DNA of 16,991 nt from Treponema sp. (GTDB taxonomy: Bacteria > Spirochaetota > Spirochaetia > Treponematales > Treponemataceae): positions 1 through 16,991 of the forward strand of contig JAEDFX010000044.1 of NCBI GenBank assembly GCA_016297805.1, read 5' to 3'. A program made the position numbers and the translations under genes. The notes beneath the pieces are model-generated. The model did no database searches and was not told where the DNA came from. It worked only from the letters and a program-made list of their open reading frames with translations. Shown in pieces: positions 6,344 to 12,453 of the stretch; position 1 is the stretch's first letter, and the number at the start of each line of letters is the position of its first letter.

Positions 6344-6851
6344 GGTAAATCCACTACAACGGCAAATCTTTCCGCAGCCTTAAATAAGCTTGGTCTAAAA
6401 GTTATGCAAATCGGCTGAGATCCAAAATCAGATTCAGTAAAAAATCTTTGTAATGGCGAAAAAATTCCAACAGTTTTGGATATGCTTCGCAGTCCTAAAG
6501 CAAACAGTTTGAAGTTGGAGGATCTTGTTTATGAAGACTATAATGGAGTTTTATGTGTAGAAGCAGGTGGTTCAACTCCCGGCATCGGATGTGCTGGGCG
6601 AGGTATTATTACGGCTTTTGAAAAACTTGAAGAACTGAATGCCTACGAAACTAATAAACCAGACGTAGTTATGTATGATGTTCTTGAAGATGTTGTATGC
6701 TGCAAATAATATTGTTAGTACAATCAGAAATTTTGGAAATCGCGGTTATGCAAAATATGCAGGTGTTATTCTTAATTCCAGAAACAGGAATACTAGCCGA
6801 GAAATTCATTTATCTCTCCAAAAAACTTGTCACCTAAAAAAGAGTAAGTGA
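6344..6851 (+). pseudogene. Decayed nifH-like (nitrogenase iron protein superfamily) gene
   Basis: Translation from 6344 begins inside the P-loop (GKSTTTANLSAALNKLG) with no start codon or preceding residues. It continues with IG-stop-DPKSDS, where a TGA (6416-6418) replaces the conserved Cys, then [25 protein letters not shown] with the cluster-ligand Cys, and [14 protein letters not shown]. At about 6695 it jumps frame to [18 protein letters not shown] and VILNSRN, having lost the roughly 27 residues normally found between the DVVC and MYAAN motifs. After about 6806 the family match fades, and the frame closes at 6849-6851. The damage is therefore an N-terminal deletion, a nonsense codon, an internal frameshifting deletion and a lost C-terminus. 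An intact ATG-to-stop stretch (6476-6709) is only a fragment of it. It was a NifH/BchL/CfbC-type electron-transfer ATPase. In this sulfur locus a nitrogenase-like reductase for organic sulfur compounds (such as methylthio-alkane reductase) is a possible origin, but inferred. Confidence 0.85.
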
Positions 6852-6934
6852 TGAATCTGCATTAGTTATATATCAGTTATGTCACTTATCATGTAATCGA
6901 CTATATTTATTTGAATGTATGTATAACCGATTTT

Positions 6935-6953
6935 GCCTATTGACAAAGTAGGT
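6935..6953. promoter_or_regulatory. Operator 3, enclosing the -35 box of the C-S enzyme operon
   Basis: GCCTATTGACAAAGTAGGT matches the shared inverted repeat with one mismatch in the first base. Its 9-base spacer begins exactly with the TTGACA -35 hexamer, the same arrangement as operators 2 and 5. Binding would directly exclude RNA polymerase. Confidence 0.65.
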
Positions 6954-6971
6954 AAATAAATCTACTATAAT
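6940..6971 (+). promoter_or_regulatory. Promoter for tiny peptide 2 and the C-S enzyme operon
   Basis: The -35 TTGACA is at 6940-6945. The -10 is TACTAT (6963-6968, spacing 17), with an overlapping consensus TATAAT at 6966-6971 (spacing 20). Transcription should start near 6976-6979, giving a leader of only about 20 bases before the tiny peptide start. Confidence 0.65.
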
Positions 6972-6998
6972 ATTTACGTAATCCCAATGGAGGCACAC

Positions 6999-7076
6999 AT
7001 GGTTATTTTCTTTGAAAAAATTGTCCGTGAAAATTTTCGCAACGGCGTCATGCGTGTCTTTGCTCTTTCTAAATAA
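6999..7076 (+). CDS. Tiny conserved peptide 2, upstream of the cystathionine enzyme genes
   Basis: This is a 25-codon frame with GGAGG (6989-6993) 5 bases before the ATG. It begins Met-Val-Ile-Phe and contains FEKIVRENFRNGVM, differing from the other copies only by Ile for Leu in the core. The other core codon differences from copy 1 (GTA/GTC, AAC/AAT, TTC/TTT, GGA/GGC) are synonymous. Unlike copies 1 and 3, its tail (RVFALSK) has no cysteine. It sits directly downstream of a promoter and 82 bases before the PLP enzyme gene, with a hairpin starting at the base after its stop codon. A leader-peptide role is likely, but the missing Cys codons argue that this copy does not sense cysteine in the same way, or has drifted. 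Confidence 0.72.
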   Translation: MVIFFEKIVRENFRNGVMRVFALSK

Positions 7077-7103
7077 CTGAACCATTAGTGTTCAGAGCTT
7101 TTT
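7077..7103 (+). terminator. Possible attenuator hairpin after tiny peptide 2
   Basis: CTGAAC (7077-7082) pairs perfectly with GTTCAG (7090-7095) over a 7-base loop, and TTTTT follows at 7099-7103 after a short gap. The 5' arm begins immediately after the peptide's stop codon, so a ribosome paused there would cover it. The stem is short and the U-tract is offset, so termination would be weak. Confidence 0.45.
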
Positions 7104-7158
7104 CACAAAACTAAAATCAAATTCATTTTTAATAATTTAACATTTGGGAGAAATCACT

Positions 7159-8325
7159 ATGTCTATCAATATAGAAACTAAGTGTCTTCATCTTGTGGAG
7201 GACGCAAATAATTCTGACGAAGGTGTCTGTAAAAGCCTTCATTACGGTTCTGTAAGTTATCCAATTTATCAAACTGCAACTTATGCACATCCTGCGGTAG
7301 GTCAGAGTAGTGGTTTTGATTATTCCCGCCTGCAAAATCCTACCAGAGCTCAGGTCGAAAAGGTTGTTGCACAGCTGGAAGGTGGAATTGATGCCTTTGC
7401 ACTTTCTACTGGAATGGCGGCAATTTCCCTTCTGTTTGAAATCTTCAAGCCTGGCGATCATCTTATTATTGATTCTGATTTGTACGGTGGTGCAATCCGT
7501 CTTTTTGATCATGTTACTTCTAAAAATGGCGTGGAATTTTCCCGGGCTAACTGCAGTGTTGATGATGTGGAAGCTCTGGTAAAACCTAATACCAAGGCAA
7601 TTTATATTGAAACTCCTACAAATCCAATGATGAACGTTACAGACATTCATGCTTTATCGGGAATTGCAAAAAAGCACGGTCTTCTTCTCATCGTAGACAA
7701 TACATTCCTTTCTCCATATTTCCAGAATCCTCTGGCTCTTGGTGCTGATGTGGTGATTCACAGCGGAACAAAATATCTTGCTGGTCATAATGATACTCTT
7801 GCCGGTTTTATTGTAACTAACAGAGAAGATATTCAGGAAAAACTGAGATTTTTGATTAAAACAACTGGAGCAGGGCTGTCCCCATTTGACTGCTGGCTGG
7901 TTCTTCGTGGAATTAAAACTCTTGCAATCAGAATGGAAGCAGCTCAGAAAAATGCACGGAAAATTGTGGCATGGCTAAAAAATCAGAAGGGCGTAACAAA
8001 AGTGATTTATCCAGGAGTTCCTGAACATCCTGGTTATGAGATTATGAAAAAGCAGGCCCGCGGATTTGGAGCAATGGTTACTTTCAATGTTGCTGATGAA
8101 GCTCTGGCAAAGAAGATTCTTGGTGGCGTTCAGCTTATTCAGTATGCGGAAAGTCTTGGCGGCGTTGAAACCCTCATCACTTATCCTACAACTCAGACTC
8201 ATGCAGATGTTCCTGAAGAACTTCGTCTTAAAAACGGAATTACTCCTGCAACCTTGCGACTTTCAGTTGGTATTGAAAATGCTGATGATTTAATAGAAGA
8301 TTTGAAACAGGCATTGGAGGCATAA
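7159..8325 (+). CDS. Cys/Met metabolism PLP enzyme (cystathionine gamma-synthase/lyase family)
   Basis: This 388-residue enzyme belongs to the trans-sulfuration PLP family (CGS, cystathionine lyases, O-acetylhomoserine sulfhydrylase). Visible residues are the PLP lysine K205 in HSGTKYLAGHND, Y55 and R57 in DYSRLQNPTR (which contact the phosphate of the neighbouring subunit's PLP), Y109 and D180 in IVDNTF. The ATG at 7159 has GGGAG 8 bases upstream; the TTG at 7144 would remove that site. It is followed after one base by a MalY-type C-S lyase, which resembles the metI-metC type pairing of Bacillus and favours cystathionine synthesis from an activated homoserine plus cysteine. Gamma-lyase activity cannot be excluded by inspection. 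It lies behind tiny peptide 2 and operator 3, so sulfur-responsive control is likely. Confidence 0.88.
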   Translation: MSINIETKCLHLVEDANNSDEGVCKSLHYGSVSYPIYQTATYAHPAVGQSSGFDYSRLQNPTRAQVEKVVAQLEGGIDAFALSTGMAAISLLFEIFKPGDHLIIDSDLYGGAIRLFDHVTSKNGVEFSRANCSVDDVEALVKPNTKAIYIETPTNPMMNVTDIHALSGIAKKHGLLLIVDNTFLSPYFQNPLALGADVVIHSGTKYLAGHNDTLAGFIVTNREDIQEKLRFLIKTTGAGLSPFDCWLVLRGIKTLAIRMEAAQKNARKIVAWLKNQKGVTKVIYPGVPEHPGYEIMKKQARGFGAMVTFNVADEALAKKILGGVQLIQYAESLGGVETLITYPTTQTHADVPEELRLKNGITPATLRLSVGIENADDLIEDLKQALEA

Positions 8326-8326
8326 A

Positions 8327-9502
8327 ATGAGTTTTGATTTTGATAAAATAACAGACCGCAGTAAAACGTACGCAATTAAATATGATCTGGCAAAAGCCCG
8401 TAATAAACCGGAAGCTGCCATCAGCCTTTGGGTTGCAGATATGGATTTTCCAACTGCCCCTTGTATCCAGAAAGCAGTTGCTGAACGTGCGACACATGGA
8501 ATTTTTGGTTACAGCCGCCCTGATGAACGCTACTATGAAGCTTTGGAAAAATGGTATAACACCCGCCACAGTTACAGTTTTGAAAGAGACTGGGTTGTAA
8601 ATACTCCGGGAGTCGTTTTTGCCATTGCAACTGCCATCAAGGCATACACAAAAGAAGGGGATGGCGTTCTGATTCAGAAGCCGGTTTATTATCCATTTTT
8701 TAATATGATAAATGCTTTGGACAGAAAAGTTGTAAACAGTCCTTTGGAGTTTAAAAACGGTCATTATGAAATTAATTTTGAAGATTTTGAAAAGCAGATT
8801 GTTGAAAATGATGTAAAACTGTTTCTTCTGTGTTCTCCTCATAATCCTGGTGGAAGAGTGTGGAGTAGAGCAGAACTTGAAAAAATTGCAGAAATCTGTC
8901 TGCACCATAAAGTGATTGTTGTAAGTGATGAAATTCATTCAGATATTACTTTTGGTGATAATGTTCACACAGTTTTTGGAAACATTTCCAAAGAAGCAGC
9001 TGAAAATTCAATAATCTGTACAGCTCCAAGTAAATCTTTCAATCTTGCAGGCCTTCAGTTCTCAAACATTTTTATTCCAAATGCAGAGCTGCGTAAGAAG
9101 TTCCAGAAAGAGATTGATAAAACCGGCTACGACGAACCTTCTTTAACAGGAATTGTGGCCGCTGTTGCCGCTTATTCAGAAGGTGGCGAATGGTTTGACG
9201 CGGCAAAAAAATATATCTGGGAAAATATTCAGTTTGCGGCTAAATATCTGGAAGAACATAATCCAAAAATCAAGGCAATTTTACCAGAGGGGACATACCT
9301 TTTGTGGCTGGATTTTTCTGAAACAGGACTTTCCGATGGGGAAATAAACGAAAAGGTTTTAAGACAGGCAAAGGTCTGGCTTGATGCTGGAAGTATGTTT
9401 GGAAAGGAAGGGGAAAAATTCCAAAGAATAAATTGTGCTACTCCAAGAAAAATTCTTGAAGCAGCACTTGAAGCAATCTGTAAGGCTTTTCAGAATATCT
9501 AA
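8327..9502 (+). CDS. MalY/PatB-type cystathionine beta-lyase (C-S lyase)
   Basis: This is a 391-residue PLP enzyme of the MalY/PatB family, which cleaves cystathionine or cysteine conjugates to a thiol, pyruvate and ammonia. Family hallmarks are WVADMDF near residues 35-41, FGYSRPDE near 60-67, SPHNPGGRVW with N173, VVSDEIHSDI with D201, and the PLP lysine K236 in APSKSFNLAG. The ATG lies one base after the stop of the preceding gene, with its SD (TTGGAGG) inside that gene's last codons, so the two are translationally coupled. Together they would make homocysteine from cysteine; the lyase could also release thiols from S-conjugates supplied by the divergent importer operon. Its TAA overlaps the stop of the convergent acetyltransferase gene by 4 bases, leaving no separate terminator. 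Confidence 0.9.
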   Translation: MSFDFDKITDRSKTYAIKYDLAKARNKPEAAISLWVADMDFPTAPCIQKAVAERATHGIFGYSRPDERYYEALEKWYNTRHSYSFERDWVVNTPGVVFAIATAIKAYTKEGDGVLIQKPVYYPFFNMINALDRKVVNSPLEFKNGHYEINFEDFEKQIVENDVKLFLLCSPHNPGGRVWSRAELEKIAEICLHHKVIVVSDEIHSDITFGDNVHTVFGNISKEAAENSIICTAPSKSFNLAGLQFSNIFIPNAELRKKFQKEIDKTGYDEPSLTGIVAAVAAYSEGGEWFDAAKKYIWENIQFAAKYLEEHNPKIKAILPEGTYLLWLDFSETGLSDGEINEKVLRQAKVWLDAGSMFGKEGEKFQRINCATPRKILEAALEAICKAFQNI

Positions 9503-9999
9503 TCAAGCCACTTTTCAACTACAACACAAATGAATCCTGAGGTTCTAAGCTTTTCTGCTTTTTCTTCAGGAGTCATTGGTTTTCTGCCAGGTTCAAATTC
9601 ACTTGGGTCTTTATCTGAATCTAAATATCCACATTTCTTGTAAAAACCAGCAGCTCTGTCCTGAGAAGTTATGGCGATGTGTTTAAATCCTTTTTCTTTA
9701 ATCCATTTTTCGGCTTCTTCAATAAGAATATGGCCAACTCCAGATTTCTGTTTTTCACGAATTACACAAACACGACCAATACGGGCTGTATCTGGTTTTG
9801 GATAGGTAATATTACATCCTGCCAAAGGTTTGTTGTCATCAATAATCACAATGAAATTTGCATTTTCTTTAGGTTCGTCATGACCAAATTCTCTTTCAAT
9901 TCCAATATTCTGGCCAAAAACAAAGGCATCAGTTCTTACATAATCATAAGCCTTGAACAACCATTCCGGTGAATCTTTTGTAACTCTATAAATTTCCAT
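9499..9999 (-). CDS. GNAT-family N-acetyltransferase
   Basis: This is a 166-residue GNAT acetyltransferase. The acetyl-CoA pyrophosphate loop is visible as QKSGVG (84-89) following a beta-strand RVCVI, and the C-terminal family motif AAGFYKKCGY is at about 116-125. The start at 9999 has AGGAAA about 7 bases upstream. It is the last gene of the importer operon, 18 bases after the ATPase gene. In Bacillus, cystine-type importers regulated by CymR are co-encoded with GNAT enzymes (SnaA/SnaB) that N-acetylate S-modified cysteines before an M20 deacetylase acts. The same combination occurs here with the M20 gene at 13953, so acetylation of an imported S-conjugate is a reasonable but unproven role. 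Confidence 0.85.
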   Translation of the reverse strand: MEIYRVTKDSPEWLFKAYDYVRTDAFVFGQNIGIEREFGHDEPKENANFIVIIDDNKPLAGCNITYPKPDTARIGRVCVIREKQKSGVGHILIEEAEKWIKEKGFKHIAITSQDRAAGFYKKCGYLDSDKDPSEFEPGRKPMTPEEKAEKLRTSGFICVVVEKWLD

Positions 10000-10017
10000 G
10001 ATATTTTCCTGTGTAAA

Positions 10018-10785
10018 TTAAATAAAGAATTCTGGTTCCTGAAGAAGCTGCATCATGCTGAAAAATTCCTTTGTTCTTTCATTTTTAGGATTTTCAAAAA
10101 CTTCTTTAGGAGTGCCGTCTTCTACGACTTTTCCTTTATCAAGGAAGATTACTCTGTTTGAAACCTTACGGATGAAATTCATTTCGTGAGAAACAAGAAT
10201 CATTGTGTAGCCTTCAGAAGCAATCTTTTTGATAACTTCCAGAACTTCACCAACAAGTTCAGGGTCAAGGGCACTGGTTGGTTCATCAAGCAGAAGAATT
10301 TCTGGTCTCATTGCCAAAGTTCTTGCAATTGCCACACGCTGCTGCTGGCCACCACTTAAATGCTTTGGATAGTGATTTGCTTTATCAAGCAGGCCAACTC
10401 TCTTTAATTCTTCAATGGCAATGGCTCTTGCTTCTTCTTTAGTCTTTTTCTGAACAACAATCAAACCTTCCATTACATTTTCAAGGGCAGTTTTCTTTTC
10501 AAAAAGATTGAAGTGCTGGAAAACCATTCCTGTAGCACGGCGTAAATCCAGAAGTTCTTTTTTGCTCAGATGCGAAAGGTCAATATCATTTCCATCAATA
10601 TTGATAGTTCCTTCTTCTGGGGTTTCAAGGCGATTTATACAACGGAGCAGGGTAGATTTTCCAGTTCCGCTTGGACCAATTACGCCAATTACATCTCCCT
10701 TTTTTATGGAAAGATCAATTCCGTTTAATACCTGATTCTCTTTAAATTTCTTTTTTAAGTTCTTAATTTCAATAGTTTCAGACAT
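10018..10785 (-). CDS. Polar amino acid ABC importer, ATPase subunit
   Basis: This is a 255-residue ATPase of the GlnQ/TcyN type. It has Walker A GPSGTGKST (37-45), Q-loop Gln 90, signature LSGGQ (143-147), Walker B with D167-E168 and switch His 200, all intact. Its length is typical of the family, whose members energise import of polar amino acids including cystine. The start has GAGGAGT about 6 bases upstream. It follows the permease gene by 20 bases and precedes the acetyltransferase by 18, so one transcript is expected. Cystine or an S-substituted cysteine is suggested by the surrounding genes, not by anything in this protein. Confidence 0.93.
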   Translation of the reverse strand: MSETIEIKNLKKKFKENQVLNGIDLSIKKGDVIGVIGPSGTGKSTLLRCINRLETPEEGTINIDGNDIDLSHLSKKELLDLRRATGMVFQHFNLFEKKTALENVMEGLIVVQKKTKEEARAIAIEELKRVGLLDKANHYPKHLSGGQQQRVAIARTLAMRPEILLLDEPTSALDPELVGEVLEVIKKIASEGYTMILVSHEMNFIRKVSNRVIFLDKGKVVEDGTPKEVFENPKNERTKEFFSMMQLLQEPEFFI

Positions 10786-10805
10786 GGGACACTCCTCGCA
10801 TTTCT

Positions 10806-11528
10806 TTATTCAGTAAATGGCTCTGGCTGTTCTGGAATGGCAATCCGCTTTTCAATGAATTTTACAATCTGTTCAATTACAATCGTAATAATCCAGTAAA
10901 TGATTGCCAAAGAAACATATACTTCAAAGTATCTGTAAGTCATACCACCAATAATTTTTCCCTGAGCTGTAATTTCTACTACCGCACAAGTAAAAGCCAG
11001 CGATGTACTTTTTATTACAGAAATAAAGGCATTTCCCAAAGTTGGAAGAGCTACTGCAAATGCTTCTGGAAGAATGATTCTGCGTAAAGCCTGAAAATAT
11101 GTCATTCCAAGAGCATTGGCCGCTTCAACCTGACCTTCGCCTACAGACTGTAAAGCAGAGCGGATAACTTCTGCATTGTAGGCCGCTTCATTTGTAGCCA
11201 TTGCAAAAACAGCATAGAAGAAGCCGGGAATATCTGCTACACGGATATCAGTTCCGAATTTCAGGTTGAACCACTTAAAGAACATTGGAATACCAAAATA
11301 TGCAATGTATAACTGAACAAGAATTGGTGTTCCCCGGATAATTGAAATATAAAATGCCGCTACCTTCTGGAGACCTGGAACTTTTTTAATTTTGATTATT
11401 GCCAATAAAAGACCGAATAACAGTCCAAATAACATGGCAAGGATAGAAAGTTCAAGTGTAACTGGAAGATATTTCAATAACTGTGGAATTTGTGTAAAAA
11501 CCAGCTTGAAGTCGAAAATCTTTGCCAT
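10806..11528 (-). CDS. Polar amino acid ABC importer, permease subunit
   Basis: This is a 240-residue HisM/GlnP-type inner-membrane permease. It has strongly hydrophobic spans from residue 25 to 46, around 60-80 and 100-112, and two more after 150 and 205. The cytoplasmic EAA loop (EAANALGMTYFQALRRIILP, from residue 135) contacts the ATPase, and RGTP at 65-68 is typical of the polar amino acid subfamily. GAGGT precedes the start. It begins 13 bases after the stop of the binding-protein gene. A single permease gene is present, so the transporter would contain a permease homodimer. Confidence 0.92.
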   Translation of the reverse strand: MAKIFDFKLVFTQIPQLLKYLPVTLELSILAMLFGLLFGLLLAIIKIKKVPGLQKVAAFYISIIRGTPILVQLYIAYFGIPMFFKWFNLKFGTDIRVADIPGFFYAVFAMATNEAAYNAEVIRSALQSVGEGQVEAANALGMTYFQALRRIILPEAFAVALPTLGNAFISVIKSTSLAFTCAVVEITAQGKIIGGMTYRYFEVYVSLAIIYWIITIVIEQIVKFIEKRIAIPEQPEPFTE

Positions 11529-11541
11529 GTTAATACCTCAC

Positions 11542-12405
11542 TTAGTTGATTGGTGTTTCATAATTTTCCAGATCTGGAACCTGATCTGTGCTTCCAAAAT
11601 ATTCAATTGCAAGCTTATCCAATGTTCCATCTTCACGAAGCTGTTTAAGCACAACATTTACTTCATTACGGAGCTTCAATCCACCTTCATCTTTTGGGAA
11701 AAGGAAGAAAGAGTGAAGTGATTTTGAAATTGACGATGCAACTTCATCATTGATCTGTGTAAACTGAAGCCCACTTAAATCATAAGTTTCTGAATAAAGT
11801 TTTGTCATTGGATGATCATCAACTCTGAAGTCATAAATTCCGTCCTGAATATGCTGGTACTGAACTAAAATATCAGATTCTGTATAAACAATTTTAATCT
11901 GCTTATCTGGATTTTCTTCATTCCATTTTTCAAAAGCATTGGCAACATTGAATCCGGCACCACTTTCAAAAACATAACCACGGTTTGCAATATCTTCAAA
12001 AGAAGCCAAAGGTGTGTCCCCTTTTCTCTGAATGAAGTCGTAAACAATCTTGTCATATGGGTAAGAGTAGAAATAGCTCTGAGAACGTTTGTCGTTGTAA
12101 GACCAGTTGTTGTAAGAAACATCAAACTGACCACTTAAAAGACCTGTTAATGGGTCTGAGTTAATGATGAATTCTGGTTTATACTGTGGAAGTCGTTCAA
12201 ATACTGCTTTAATTACTGCTGTATCATAACCACCAAGATTTCCTGCTTCATCTCTTGTGATGTAAGGTTTTGCAGTTCCTTTTGTTGCAATACGGATTGT
12301 TCTCTGTTTACCATTTGCAGAGTCAGATTTTTTTGCACAGCCAGAAAGAGCCGAAATTGAAAGAATTGCTGCGGCAAGTGCCAAAAGTTTTGTATATTTT
12401 TTCAT
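11542..12405 (-). CDS. Amino acid ABC importer, substrate-binding lipoprotein
   Basis: This is a 287-residue binding protein of the bacterial SBP family 3. It begins with a basic N-terminus, a hydrophobic stretch and the lipobox LSGC with the lipidated cysteine at C23, so it is anchored in the inner membrane facing the periplasm. The mature part has the family's two-lobe pattern, including the GGYDTAVIKAV segment that follows the first strand. C23 is the only cysteine, and there is one internal methionine. AGGAGA lies about 7 bases before the ATG. It follows the reductase-like gene after a 48-base gap containing a strong hairpin. Cystine or cysteine-conjugate binding fits the context; the ligand-contact residues cannot be assigned by eye. 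Confidence 0.9.
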   Translation of the reverse strand: MKKYTKLLALAAAILSISALSGCAKKSDSANGKQRTIRIATKGTAKPYITRDEAGNLGGYDTAVIKAVFERLPQYKPEFIINSDPLTGLLSGQFDVSYNNWSYNDKRSQSYFYSYPYDKIVYDFIQRKGDTPLASFEDIANRGYVFESGAGFNVANAFEKWNEENPDKQIKIVYTESDILVQYQHIQDGIYDFRVDDHPMTKLYSETYDLSGLQFTQINDEVASSISKSLHSFFLFPKDEGGLKLRNEVNVVLKQLREDGTLDKLAIEYFGSTDQVPDLENYETPIN

Positions 12406-12422
12406 AATTAATTCTCCTGTAA

Positions 12423-12450
12423 ATCCCGAACCTGGTTCGGGATGTTTTTA
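12423..12450 (+). terminator. Strong hairpin with T-rich tail on the plus strand, inside the minus-strand operon
   Basis: ATCCCGAAC (12423-12431) and GTTCGGGAT (12435-12443) form a perfect 9-bp stem with a 3-base loop. Reading on the plus strand it is followed by GTTTTTATTTTTATTT, a good intrinsic terminator layout. On the minus strand, the direction of the flanking genes, the tail is only TTTACAGG, so there it may instead stabilise the upstream mRNA or tune expression between the reductase and importer genes. No plus-strand gene ends here. Confidence 0.5.
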
Positions 12451-12453
12451 TTT

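Noticed and set aside
6268..6346. Repeated ACCTATT/AATAGGT segments as a CRISPR array
   Set aside because: The repeats are only five to ten bases, occur as inverted pairs at promoters and lack regular spacers; they are operator half-sites.
6416..6418. TGA at a conserved Cys position as a possible selenocysteine codon
   Set aside because: The gene also lacks its start, an internal segment and its C-terminus, so a plain nonsense mutation is the simpler reading; no selenocysteine insertion element was looked for or seen.
6476..6709. A 77-codon ATG-to-stop frame that could be called a small gene
   Set aside because: Its translation is the middle of a NifH-like protein; matching sequence continues upstream through a TGA and downstream in another frame, so it is a pseudogene fragment.
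6845..6888. Inverted repeat TAAGTGA/TCACTTA after the nifH-like remnant as a terminator
   Set aside because: The arms are 30 bases apart and no U-tract follows; it is probably chance in AT-rich sequence.
7144..7158. TTG start adding five residues to the trans-sulfuration enzyme
   Set aside because: It would consume the GGGAG ribosome binding site that correctly serves the ATG at 7159.
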